Origin: Prevotella sp.
GTDB taxonomy: Bacteria; Bacteroidota; Bacteroidia; Bacteroidales; Bacteroidaceae
Assembly (NCBI GenBank): GCA_017471465.1
Contig: JAFUTI010000025.1
Coordinates: 35,994 to 99,993 of the forward strand
Length of the DNA stretch: 64,000 bases
Direction: 5' to 3'
Part shown: piece after piece, positions 43,387 through 52,200 of the stretch
How the letters are laid out: each line of letters starts with the position of its first letter
How positions within the stretch are numbered: the stretch's first letter is position 1
The notes under the pieces: generated by a model
The model's input: the letters and a program-made list of their open reading frames with translations, nothing else
Told to the model about the DNA's origin: nothing
Database searches by the model: none
Made by a program: the position numbers and the translations under genes

Positions 43387-44177
43387 GAAAAGAGCGGATT
43401 ATCATCCGCATCGGAGAGCGTCACCTGTCGTTCTCGGCCCTTGACCCCATGCAAGCTGAAACGCCCGTCAGCTACGAGCCGTATGTGATGAAGAGCGGCA
43501 TCTCGCTGACCGCCAACCTCCGCGAGGCTCTCAACGAGGCCGACCTTCCTCAGGCTGGCTACCATAAGGCGCTGGCACTGATTGACGCCCCCGTGCTGCT
43601 TATCCCTATTGAGCAATTCGAGGAACAGAATTTGGAAGCGATGTATCTCCATGCCTTTCCACGGAAAGAGACTGGTATGGTGTGCTACAACGTTCTGTCG
43701 GATCTGAACGCCGTGGCTGCTTTCTCCATCAGCAAGGACTTGAACACCGTGCTCCACGACAACTTCACCGATGTGATGATGATGCCCCTCATGGCACCAG
43801 TATGGCGGCACCTGCACCACCGCTCGTTTACCGGCAACCGCAACAAGGTGTACGGTTATTTCCACGAGCGCAAACTCGACATCTTCTCGTTTCACCAGAA
43901 CAGATTCAAATTCAGCAACCAGTTTGATTCCACCCGTCCACAGGATGCGACCTACTTCCTGCTATACGTCTGGAAACAGCTGATGCTGGATAACGAGACT
44001 GACGAGATGCATCTGGCTGGCACGTTCAACGAGATGTCTGAACTGGCCAACGAACTGCGTAAGTACGTGCAGAAGGTGTACATCGTCAACCCCTCTGCAG
44101 AGTTCAACAGGGCACCGGCAACCAAAATCCCGGATATGCCATTTGACTTGATGATTATGATGTCGAAAGGGCTATGA
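43374..44177 (+). CDS. DUF3822 family protein
   Basis: The 267-residue protein starting MINQRKERIIIRIG matches DUF3822, a Bacteroidota family with an ASKHA (actin-like ATPase)-type fold suggested by its strand pattern ('LSFSALDP', 'HKALALIDAPVLLIP', 'KVYGYFHERKLDIFSFH'). Its function is unknown. It is nearly always found directly upstream of rsmD, as here, where its stop overlaps the rsmD start (ATGA), hinting at a link with ribosome biogenesis. No membrane segment or signal peptide is present. Confidence 0.88.
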   Translation: MINQRKERIIIRIGERHLSFSALDPMQAETPVSYEPYVMKSGISLTANLREALNEADLPQAGYHKALALIDAPVLLIPIEQFEEQNLEAMYLHAFPRKETGMVCYNVLSDLNAVAAFSISKDLNTVLHDNFTDVMMMPLMAPVWRHLHHRSFTGNRNKVYGYFHERKLDIFSFHQNRFKFSNQFDSTRPQDATYFLLYVWKQLMLDNETDEMHLAGTFNEMSELANELRKYVQKVYIVNPSAEFNRAPATKIPDMPFDLMIMMSKGL

Positions 44178-44779
44178 GAATTATCACCGGTCGTTATAAA
44201 GGTCGCCATTTCGACATACCGCGTACGTTCAAGGCGCGGCCTACGACAGACTTTGCGAAGGAGAACATCTTTAACGTTCTGACCGCATACGTAGACTTCG
44301 CGGGTGCTACGGCTCTCGACCTCTTCTCAGGCACGGGCAGCATCACGTTTGAACTGCTGTCGCGTGGTTGCAGCCAGGTCGTCAGCGTGGAGCAGGATCG
44401 TGACCACCACCGTTTTATCTGCGACTGTCTGAAGAAACTGAGGGGCGATAGGGGCGAGGCGAAGGGAGATGAGGATGTCTTGCCCTTGCGGGGTGATGTC
44501 TTCCGCTTTCTCAAGTCGTGTAAGCAGCAGTTTGACTTTATCTTTGCCGACCCGCCATACGCTCTGAAGGAACTGCCGACCATCCCCGACCTGGTGTTTG
44601 AAAAGCATCTGCTGAAACCTGACGGTGTCTTTGTCTTTGAACATGGTAAGGACTACGACTTCTCCGTGCATCCGCACTTCAGCGAGCACCGCAGTTACGG
44701 CAGCGTGAACTTCAGTATCTTCACATCAGGGGCGCCAACAGCCGGAGCAGACTCTCCGTCAGTCGGGCCACAAACGTAG
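44174..44779 (+). CDS. rsmD: 16S rRNA (guanine(966)-N(2))-methyltransferase RsmD
   Basis: The 201-residue enzyme methylates G966 of 16S rRNA in the assembled small subunit. It has the family start 'MRIITGRYKGRHFDIP', the SAM-binding 'LDLFSGTGSITFELLSRG' and the catalytic 'FIFADPPYAL'. A Gly/Arg/Glu-rich loop ('RGDRGEAKGDEDVLPLRGD') between them is longer than usual. The C-terminus runs about 20 residues past the usual end 'YGSVNFSIF', so the last 59 bases overlap the convergent cls gene. It is co-translated with DUF3822. Confidence 0.93.
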   Translation: MRIITGRYKGRHFDIPRTFKARPTTDFAKENIFNVLTAYVDFAGATALDLFSGTGSITFELLSRGCSQVVSVEQDRDHHRFICDCLKKLRGDRGEAKGDEDVLPLRGDVFRFLKSCKQQFDFIFADPPYALKELPTIPDLVFEKHLLKPDGVFVFEHGKDYDFSVHPHFSEHRSYGSVNFSIFTSGAPTAGADSPSVGPQT

Positions 44780-46073
44780 GTCGGGTAAACTTAGTCAGAT
44801 TCTTCATCGGTAGCGACATCTCTTCGTCAGCGAGGAAGACCTGTTTGACGGCGATGGCCGCCTCACGACCGTAGAAGAAAACATTCGCCTCAAAATTGTT
44901 CTCGAACGAACGGAAGTCGACATTGGTCGAGCCGCAGGTGCATATATGGTCGTCGCAGACCATCAGCTTCGAGTGGAGGAATCCGGCGGTGTAGAATTCC
45001 ACACGTATGCCCGCCTGATGCACCTCTCGCAGATAGCTACGTCCGGCCCACTCCACGAACCAGGAGTCGTTATCCTTAGGGACCAATATCCGGACGTCGA
45101 CCCCTGTCGCTGCTGCTGTCTTCAAGGCGAAGAGCACAGACTCGGTAGGCAGGAAATAAGGCGTCTCTATAAACACATAGTGGCGGGCACCGGTGATGAC
45201 GCGGACGTATTCCTGCATAATCTCCGGCTGAGGAGAGTCGGGCCCACTGGTTACGACCTGCAGTGTCAACGACGATGACGACGGCTGTGAATCGACCGCT
45301 GGGTAGTACTTACGGTCGTTGATCAACGTGCGGTCGACGAAATACCAGTCGACGAGAAACGCCCGCTGGAGAGCGCTGACTGCAGAGCTCGTCACCCTTA
45401 GCATCGTATCGCGCCAGGGTTGCGTCTTTGTCCCCTTGACATAGCGCAGGGCGATATTCATACCGCCGACGAAGCCCACCCTACCGTCGATCACGACAAT
45501 CTTACGATGATTGCGGTAGTTCACCTTACTGGTAAACGACGGGAAGCGTACCGGCAGGAATGGCGACACCTCAATTCCTTCTTCTCGCATACGTTCAAAA
45601 AAGCGGTGAGGGACGCGCCAACAGCCCACGTCATCGTAGATGACACGCACCTTCACCCCTTGACGGGCCTTGTCGACAAGTGCGTCGGAGACGAGCTGTC
45701 CCAAGGTGTCGTCTTCGAAGATGTACATAGCGATATGGATGTGGTCTCTGGCTGCGGCGATGGCTTGCAGGAGTGCAGGAAAGAACTGATACCCATCGGT
45801 AAAGACCCCTATATCAGCCGTCTGACAGGGTACGGCATCAAGAAGCTGGCGTTTCGACAACTCATTTAACGAGCGGCGGCTGACGAGTTGCTTCTTACGG
45901 ATGTTAACACCAAAGAACAAATAGAGGATGATGCCGACGACAGGGACGAACCAGATGACCAGCGCCCATGCCATTGTCTTGGCAGGCTGACGGTTATCCA
46001 TCACCACATGGATAATGGTCAGCGCAGCGACGACATAATAGACGGCAGCCAGTATGAGGTTCAGTTCGTGCAT
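44721..46073 (-). CDS. cls: Cardiolipin synthase
   Basis: The 450-residue membrane enzyme condenses phospholipids into cardiolipin. It has two N-terminal membrane helices (about 5-55) and two phospholipase-D motifs: 'NYRNHRKIVVIDGRVGF' and 'FLHSKLMVCDDHICTCGS' with the downstream Asn/Asp. The length is typical of ClsA-type enzymes. It is the last gene of the minus-strand unit and follows queE by one base. Its 3' end overlaps rsmD by 59 bases, tail to tail. Confidence 0.92.
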   Translation of the reverse strand: MHELNLILAAVYYVVAALTIIHVVMDNRQPAKTMAWALVIWFVPVVGIILYLFFGVNIRKKQLVSRRSLNELSKRQLLDAVPCQTADIGVFTDGYQFFPALLQAIAAARDHIHIAMYIFEDDTLGQLVSDALVDKARQGVKVRVIYDDVGCWRVPHRFFERMREEGIEVSPFLPVRFPSFTSKVNYRNHRKIVVIDGRVGFVGGMNIALRYVKGTKTQPWRDTMLRVTSSAVSALQRAFLVDWYFVDRTLINDRKYYPAVDSQPSSSSLTLQVVTSGPDSPQPEIMQEYVRVITGARHYVFIETPYFLPTESVLFALKTAAATGVDVRILVPKDNDSWFVEWAGRSYLREVHQAGIRVEFYTAGFLHSKLMVCDDHICTCGSTNVDFRSFENNFEANVFFYGREAAIAVKQVFLADEEMSLPMKNLTKFTRPTFVARLTESLLRLLAPLM

Positions 46074-46074
46074 G

Positions 46075-46797
46075 TCATTTAAAACCTGCGAGTTTGTGAG
46101 TCTGCAAGGAGAGCCGCCATTGAGGGTGCGCCTTGATATAGTCTATACACCGGTTGATGACAGAGGCATTGCGATTGGCGTCGCCCGTGTCGCAGGGCTG
46201 GAGGTATAAGAGAGGTGATTTTCGAGGTGCGAGGTGCGAGGTACGAGATGCGAGATTACTTTCAAGTGGAGCAAGGAATGCTTCTGGGTCGGTGTCTTCA
46301 TCAAAGACGATCTTGATCTCATCAGGTATTCTCGCACCTCGCACCTCGTACCTCGCACCCTCGGTTGTTTTCGGCGACACCGTCAGCCAGTCGAGATTCT
46401 GAGGAGCGGGACGTGTGCCATTGCTCTCCATAGCCACCTTGAAACCATGCCCGTGGAGCAGGTCTACAAACGCCTCGTCCACCTGCAGCGTCGGTTCACC
46501 GCCAGTCAGTACGACTAAGGGTTTTCGAGGTGCGAGATGCGAGGTGCGAGGTGCGAGATTACTTCCTTCCGAAGAATCAGCCTCCATGGTATTCTCGTAC
46601 CTCGTACCTCGAACCTCGTACCTCGAAATCTCGGTCAAGATCTCGTCATCCGTCATTTCGCGGTAAGTGTCGAACGCCGTATCGCAGAACGGACAGCGCA
46701 GGTTACAGCCGGCAAAACGCACGAAGACAGCCGGGCGGCCCGTATGGTAGCCTTCGCCCTGCAGTGAATAGAAGATATCGTTAATTCTCCTTTTCAT
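46075..46797 (-). CDS. queE: 7-carboxy-7-deazaguanine synthase QueE, radical SAM, with repeat-encoded insertions
   Basis: The start is at 46797 (MKRRINDIFYSLQGEG), inside the end of queD; an ATG at 46863 lies outside the family. The 240-residue enzyme carries out ring contraction in queuosine synthesis. The iron-sulfur motif is Cys31, Cys35, Cys38 ('GCNLRCPFC'); 'VLTGGEPTLQ' binds SAM. Residues about 55-91, before 'PLVVLTGGEP', are encoded by a paired CGAGGTN element (46526-46634). Residues about 145-192 contain two further arrays flanking the native 'DEIKIVFDEDTDPEAF' strand. They replace or extend surface loops and keep the frame, giving 'YEVRGTRYE' and '[12 protein letters not shown]' peptides. 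Activity is presumed retained because all catalytic motifs are intact. Confidence 0.92.
   Translation of the reverse strand: MKRRINDIFYSLQGEGYHTGRPAVFVRFAGCNLRCPFCDTAFDTYREMTDDEILTEISRYEVRGTRYENTMEADSSEGSNLAPRTSHLAPRKPLVVLTGGEPTLQVDEAFVDLLHGHGFKVAMESNGTRPAPQNLDWLTVSPKTTEGARYEVRGARIPDEIKIVFDEDTDPEAFLAPLESNLASRTSHLAPRKSPLLYLQPCDTGDANRNASVINRCIDYIKAHPQWRLSLQTHKLAGFK
46223..46364 (-). repeat. Two CGAGGTN arrays flanking a native segment of queE
   Basis: Arms at 46223-46254 (CGAGGTR units) and 46331-46364 (complementary units) face each other, with 76 bases of genuine queE coding sequence between. Both arms are translated in frame on the minus strand. Confidence 0.85.
46526..46634 (-). repeat. 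Inverted pair of CGAGGTN arrays inside queE
   Basis: Arms at 46526-46557 and 46594-46634 with a 36-base spacer, the same architecture and nearly the same length as the alaS element (11541-11645). In frame on the minus strand. Confidence 0.85.
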
Positions 46798-47116
46798 ACG
46801 TGGCAATATTTCCCTCACTCTCCTGCACCGTAGCCTTATAGCAGTGGGGCACGCGGTCGACACACCACCGAGCCAGATTCTCGGCCGTAGGATTGAATGG
46901 CAGCACCTCGTTCAGGATACGGTGATCGAGCGGTTCCTTGATAAGCCGCTTAATCTCACTGAAGTCGACGACCATGCCATTGCGGTCGAGTTTCTCCGAA
47001 CGGCAGTAAACGACTATTATCCAGTTGTGGCCGTGTACGCGTGTGCACTTGCTCTCATAGTCCAGTTCCAGACTATGACAGGCCGAAATCTCTATCTTTT
47101 TCTGTACGTAATACAT
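46781..47116 (-). CDS. queD: 6-carboxy-5,6,7,8-tetrahydropterin synthase QueD
   Basis: The 111-residue enzyme makes carboxytetrahydropterin from dihydroneopterin triphosphate, the step before QueE in queuosine synthesis. Zinc ligands are His14 ('SACHSL'), His28 and His30 ('RVHGHNW'); Cys24 is the catalytic Cys, and 'LDHRILNE' carries the conserved Asp-His. The C-terminal catalytic Glu is in 'VQESEGNIATYEK'. It overlaps queE by 17 bases and follows dnaG by 7 bases. Confidence 0.95.
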   Translation of the reverse strand: MYYVQKKIEISACHSLELDYESKCTRVHGHNWIIVVYCRSEKLDRNGMVVDFSEIKRLIKEPLDHRILNEVLPFNPTAENLARWCVDRVPHCYKATVQESEGNIATYEKEN

Positions 47117-47123
47117 AGTTCTG

Positions 47124-49055
47124 TCATTTCATTACATCATTCCCTAACTTCTTGGCCAGCAGGTCGCGCAGTTCCTGCGTCTCCTTGTATTCGGCCATCA
47201 GCCGCATGACACGCTCCATATCGGAAGAAGCCTGACGCATAGCCAGCTGGATATCCTTCAGGCGCTGGCTGATAAGCTCCATACGCAGGTCCATCACCAG
47301 ATGGACGACACACTGACGGAGCGCCCCCTCACGAGCCTGTACGACAAAGCGCCCCGACAGCTGGTGGCGGTCGACAGCCAAGCGCGCTGCCAGCTGGCTC
47401 ACCTTGATATCGGGATGGTTCATGAAGTAGGTCTCTGCCTTGAAGCCCGCATCGCTGCTATGCGCCACAGCCTCAGCCAGAATCTGATTATACAGGGGAT
47501 TCGAAAACTGAATATCATCCTGCCCCAGGTCGAAATTCACATACTGCGCCACATTGAGCGTGATGAGCTGTCCGTCCTCCGTCTCAATATTGTCGTAGAC
47601 GATCTCCTCGCCGTGGCGGATGACCTCGCCGATGAGGAGGGTCTCGATGGGGTTGTCCTTTCGAGGTGCGAGGTGCCTCGAACTATCACCGTCCCCCCGA
47701 TTATCCTTCTCCTTCTCCTCCACCTCCTTACGGATGAAGTTGTTCATCGTCGTCAGCAGCGTCTGTTCTTTCAGACCAAGCCGTGAGGACAAGTCGCTGA
47801 GATAGGTGGAGCGCAGGATGGTATCAGGGATGACCGAGATGCTCTTGACGATGCCGCTGATAGCTTCCGACCGTTTCACAGGGTCGCTGACGCCCTCGAC
47901 GGTCAGACGGGTCTTAAAGGCGATAAAGTCCTGCTGGTTAGCATCAATATAGCGCTTCAACTCTTCCGTGGAGTGTTTGCGTGCAAAGGAATCAGGGTCG
48001 TCGCCATCGGGCAACAGCAGCACCCTGACGTTCATGCCCTCCTGCAACAGCATGTCGGTGCCACGCATGGCAGCATGGATACCGGCCTCGTCGCCGTCGT
48101 AGAGCAGCGTGATGTTCTGTGTGAAGCGGCGCAGCAGTTTTATCTGGTAGATACTCAGTGCGGTACCCGAGTTGGCCACTACGTTCTCTACACCTGCCTG
48201 GTGCATGGCGATGACGTCGGTATAGCCTTCGACCATAAAGACGCGATCCTCCTTGACAATGGCTTTCTTAGCCTGATAGATGCCGTAGAGTTCGCGTTCC
48301 TTATGATAGATTTCCGAGTCGGGCGAGTTGACGTACTTCTGAGCCACACCCTTCGTTCGCGAGTCGAGCACACGGCCACCGAAAGCCACTACCTTTCCCG
48401 AGACGTTCAGCCAGGGGAAGATGGCGCGGCCTGAGTAGCGGTCGACTAATCGAGGTGCGAGGTTACCATTCTCCCCCGTACTGTCTCGCTCATAACACAG
48501 TCCGGTCTTCACCAGGAACTCCTTCTTGTAGCCTGCTTTGAGGGCTGCGGCAGAGAGGGCATCGCGTTTCTGCGGCGCATAGCCCAGCTGGAACTTCTCG
48601 ATGATGTCGTCGCGGATGCCGCGGCTGCGGAAGTACTGTTTTCCTATTGCCAGACCATCGGGGTCGTTCTTCAGCACATTGTGGAACCAGTCCTTGGCCC
48701 ACTCGTTGACGATGAACATCGACTCACGTTCGTTCTGCTCCTGCCGCTCCTCGTCGGTCAGCTCCTTCTCAACAATCTCGATGTTGTATTTCTTAGCCAG
48801 CCAGCGCAGGGCCTCCGGATAGGTTATCTGCTCGTGCTCCATGAGGAAGCCGGCGGGCGTACCGCCCTTTCCGCAGACGAAACAGTGACAGATATTCTTG
48901 GCAGGCGACACCATGAACGACGGGTTACGGTCGTCGTGGAAAGGGCAGAGCCCCTTGTAGTTCACGCCGCTCTTGCGGAGTGTCACGAACTCGCCCACCA
49001 CGTCGACTATCTGTGCCGCGTCAAGTATTCTGTCAACTGTCGCCCTGTCAATCAT
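47124..49055 (-). CDS. dnaG: DNA primase DnaG with two repeat-encoded insertions
   Basis: The 643-residue primase makes RNA primers for replication and is essential. The CHC2 zinc finger ('CPFH' and 'CHCFVC', about 37-62), the RNAP core and the TOPRIM motif ('VEGYTDVIAMHQAG', 'LLYDGDEAG') are all present, with a C-terminal helicase-binding part. CGAGGTN arrays are read in frame at residues about 197-202 ('NLAPRLVDRYSG') and about 459-465 ('SRHLAPRKDNP'). The first lies within the catalytic core between family blocks, the second in the linker before the C-terminal domain. The gene starts 6 bases after the stop of the small protein at 49062, so it appears to be transcribed with the C10 protease, an unusual pairing. 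Confidence 0.96.
   Translation of the reverse strand: MIDRATVDRILDAAQIVDVVGEFVTLRKSGVNYKGLCPFHDDRNPSFMVSPAKNICHCFVCGKGGTPAGFLMEHEQITYPEALRWLAKKYNIEIVEKELTDEERQEQNERESMFIVNEWAKDWFHNVLKNDPDGLAIGKQYFRSRGIRDDIIEKFQLGYAPQKRDALSAAALKAGYKKEFLVKTGLCYERDSTGENGNLAPRLVDRYSGRAIFPWLNVSGKVVAFGGRVLDSRTKGVAQKYVNSPDSEIYHKERELYGIYQAKKAIVKEDRVFMVEGYTDVIAMHQAGVENVVANSGTALSIYQIKLLRRFTQNITLLYDGDEAGIHAAMRGTDMLLQEGMNVRVLLLPDGDDPDSFARKHSTEELKRYIDANQQDFIAFKTRLTVEGVSDPVKRSEAISGIVKSISVIPDTILRSTYLSDLSSRLGLKEQTLLTTMNNFIRKEVEEKEKDNRGDGDSSRHLAPRKDNPIETLLIGEVIRHGEEIVYDNIETEDGQLITLNVAQYVNFDLGQDDIQFSNPLYNQILAEAVAHSSDAGFKAETYFMNHPDIKVSQLAARLAVDRHQLSGRFVVQAREGALRQCVVHLVMDLRMELISQRLKDIQLAMRQASSDMERVMRLMAEYKETQELRDLLAKKLGNDVMK
47662..47681 (-). 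repeat. CGAGGTG array in dnaG, C-terminal linker
   Basis: Two CGAGGTG units closed by CCTCG, forming a small palindrome; translated SRHLAPRK on the minus strand. Confidence 0.7.
48451..48467 (-). repeat. CGAGGTG array in dnaG, core region
   Basis: CGAGGTG followed by CGAGGTT; translated NLAPR on the minus strand. Confidence 0.55.
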
Positions 49056-49061
49056 CGGCTA

Positions 49062-49235
49062 CTATGGTATCAGGTTAAACAGCGGGTCGTCAGCCGACCA
49101 CAGGTCGAGTTCTCCTTCACGGCTGCCAACAGTCGGGTCGCCCTGGTCAGTGGCACCCGGGCCCGATCCTGCCAGTATCGTCACCTTGTCTATCATAACC
49201 CACTCTGTGGCGGGTGTCATATATTGCTTCTTCAT
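49062..49235 (-). CDS. Small 57-residue protein of the MKKxYxxP type
   Basis: ATG at 49235 with a strong TAGGAGGAA ribosome-binding site that begins right at the stop codon of the C10 protease gene, so expression is tied to the protease. The product starts MKKQYMTP, continues with a hydrophobic stretch 'WVMIDKVTILAGSGPG' and ends with an acidic region containing 'ELDLWSADDPLF'. It has the same architecture as the 51-residue protein at 2003-2158: MKKxYxxP, a valine/isoleucine stretch, a small-residue A-x-S patch at 20-25, and an acidic tail with Leu-Trp. It is too short to be found by length-filtered gene calling. Function unknown; possible roles include an intracellular partner of, or a peptide exported with, the preceding secreted protein. 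Confidence 0.7.
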   Translation of the reverse strand: MKKQYMTPATEWVMIDKVTILAGSGPGATDQGDPTVGSREGELDLWSADDPLFNLIP

Positions 49236-49250
49236 AATGCGTTCCTCCTA

Positions 49251-52200
49251 CTACTTTATAATCACTTTCTTTCCAGACTTGATATACAGGCCCTTTGTCG
49301 GGTTAGCCACACGCTGACCAGCGAGGTTATAGACCTCATTGTTCTTTGTCTCTTTATTCATTAGCGCAGCGCCATTGACGCCTGTCACACCGCCGTTCTC
49401 AGAACCGATGTTCAGCTGACTGACGGCACCGACGAGCATCTTAATCGACTTGAAGTAAGCACGGAAGGGGTCAACAGTAGCTGTTGTCTTGGCAAAGGCA
49501 TTGCCAGCACCATTCAGCACGTAGCAGTCAGTGACCGACTCTGGAGTCAGCGTACCAACAAGCTTGTAGTTATTGCCCGAGATAATGTTAGCCCCCGTTG
49601 TCACATTAACACTGCTACCCTCGAAGGTGATGGCCTTGCCGGTCAGATCCCAGGCAGCGCCCCACTTATCGCTAGGCACGGCAATAATATAAGGTGTGTT
49701 AGCCTCCAACTTGTCGGCATAGTCGAAGTAGACAGTGTTGCCGTCCTCACTGCTGAAGTTCTTCAGCCAGAAGTTCTTGCCTGTGTCGCTGCCGCTGTGG
49801 AACCAGTCGATGACATTGCTGCCCTGCTTCACAGCGTCAACATCGAAGGGCAACACGATGGTGCTCCAGCCGTCCGTGCCGTTAGCCCCTGTCGTAAACG
49901 TGCGGGTATAGGTTGCCTTCGTTGCCGTGAAGTCAACAGGCGAGAAGAAGGCGTAGCCGTCGGTCAGCGCCAGCGTCTCAGCCACGCCGTCCTTCACCAC
50001 GTTCTTACCCTCTAACCCTGCAGGGACGGAGCTACCTACGATGTACAATGTATTCGGGTTGCTGTTAGGAGTAATGGCAGTTACTGATGCTAATCCTTCA
50101 CAATCAACAGTCACCACATCATCTGGTGCGACGACCGTTGCTGCAGGCTCATTAACAACCTTTGTACCGTCAGCCTTATAGAACGTCACGCCCTTGATGC
50201 TAGTGAAAGCATAACTACTACCGATCTTTGTTCCGTCAGCATAATAGAAATTCACAAAATATCTGTTACCCTCTTCCATACCATCGAGTTCAAAGTCAAA
50301 GTTTTGGAAACTCTCCGCTGCAATGTTCGTGGCAAACGACTGCACTGCCCCTGTCGGATAGGCATAACCATATTCGTCCACCGGACCGAACAACTTGACG
50401 ATAATTCCTGATGTGTGTGCCGTCGTTGTCGAAGTGTTGCTAATCTTGACTGTGCCCGACACCTTGGTACCGTAGCAGCCATATGTGCTTTCATGCCAGT
50501 CAACGTTCCACGTCAAATCATCGTCACGAACAAATTTCAGCGTGCCCGTCGTGGCTTCAACAGGTATAGCTGCATAAACATTAAGAACTCCTTCTGCAAC
50601 TGAATTATCGCTTTTATCGACCAACTCTACATCGTATTTACCAGCTTCTTCGGGAACAAATGTGAATATAATATCTTTAGTAGCACCAGAAGCAATCTCT
50701 ACCTGTTGCGCAGCCACAATTTTACCAGTCTCTGTATCGTCGTTGAATTGTGTAGCCAACAGCAAATCACCCGAATAGAGAGAGCCATTGTTCGTCACAG
50801 TGGCAGTCACGGTGACTGGCTCACCTGCGGTATTACCACTGAAGGCCAGTGTACCATTCAGACTCACAATACCCATCCGTTCCAGCGTAAGTGTTGTGCC
50901 ACTGATGGTTGCTTTGATATAGTAGCGTTCATTCTTATAGTCGGGTAGCCACGTGCTGGTTCCATGTTTACGGCTTACAGGCACTAGTCTGTAAACACCG
51001 TCGGACAAACCGGCGCCAAACGACACGGTAAAAGGACACATTTCAATAGAAAAGCCACTGTTAAGAGCTAAGTCCACGTTATTCATCGGAGTTCCCAGAA
51101 TTGCATATTCATTGCCATCATACAATGCCCAACCTAAGTCAAAGGTGTTTACACTGCCAGTCCAATTATACATAGACGACTTCAGCACCACACCGCTAAA
51201 ATTGTCTTCACTAGAAGAACGGCTATACGTCGTTTGGTCTACAGCGACCTCCGTCAAAGACATACGGATAGTGTTTTCAACCACACCTAAAGTAGGCTTC
51301 ACACCAATGATAGCGTCCTGTTGATAGTTATAACCATCTTGAGAGCTGCTGCCGCCAATACCTTGCGTTTCAGAATAAAGCACCGACAGTTTGAAGAAAC
51401 CGTTACTATATCCGCCCCATCCCCAGTTCACGTAGAAGTAGTCTTCCTGGTCAAAGCCATCAATGACGAACTGGTGACCGCCACCTGTCGAAGCACCACC
51501 AAAGAGCACAGGGCCGTTAGTAGTCAACTCATCATAGATAGTTTGCAGCCACTCTGCATACTCATAGTCATTGCGGCTGACACAACGCATGTTGACATCA
51601 TAACCGAAATAGTCGACCAAGAAAGCAGGAATATCCTGACTAAAAGCAAAAGATGACGGGCCGTATTGCATTTCAAGGCCAGCACCGATGAACTCCATGA
51701 GGCGAGCCACCTCCTCATTTGCCTCATCGGTGGAAGGATAAATATCAGCCATTTTCGACCAATCGAATGTCCTTACGGGCTTGGCAGGTATTGTTGCAGA
51801 AATAGAATTCAGACTCGTATGTTCTGCATTGGCCCATTCATAGAGTGGTGCCTGATTTGAGACATATTCAACAGTAGGCTTTAGAGTCGTTATCGGCCCC
51901 GTCTTCTTACCATGGAAATACAACACCTGAGCGACTGCCGTTGCCACACATCCCGTAGCAGCATTCACATAACCAGCAAGAGGGTCTGAAACAACAGGAC
52001 AGTAATCATTGTAAGGACTATCCTGATTCCACAGACAAGTCATCTGCGGATTTACCGGCTTTCTTGTTGCCACCGTCTTCATGGCGCGGCTGGCTGCCAC
52101 ATCGTTGGTCACGCCATGCTTCTGCATCCACTGAATCTGGTCGGCATAACTCTGGAGCCAGGCCTTGAGGTTGACGGGCATGTTCTCTGCCGCAATCTCG

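Noticed and set aside
44441-44468. G-rich 9-base periodicity in rsmD (AGGGGCGAT, AGGGGCGAG)
   Set aside because: Only two clear units plus a diverged one; it may be a small in-frame array but cannot be separated from ordinary low complexity by eye.
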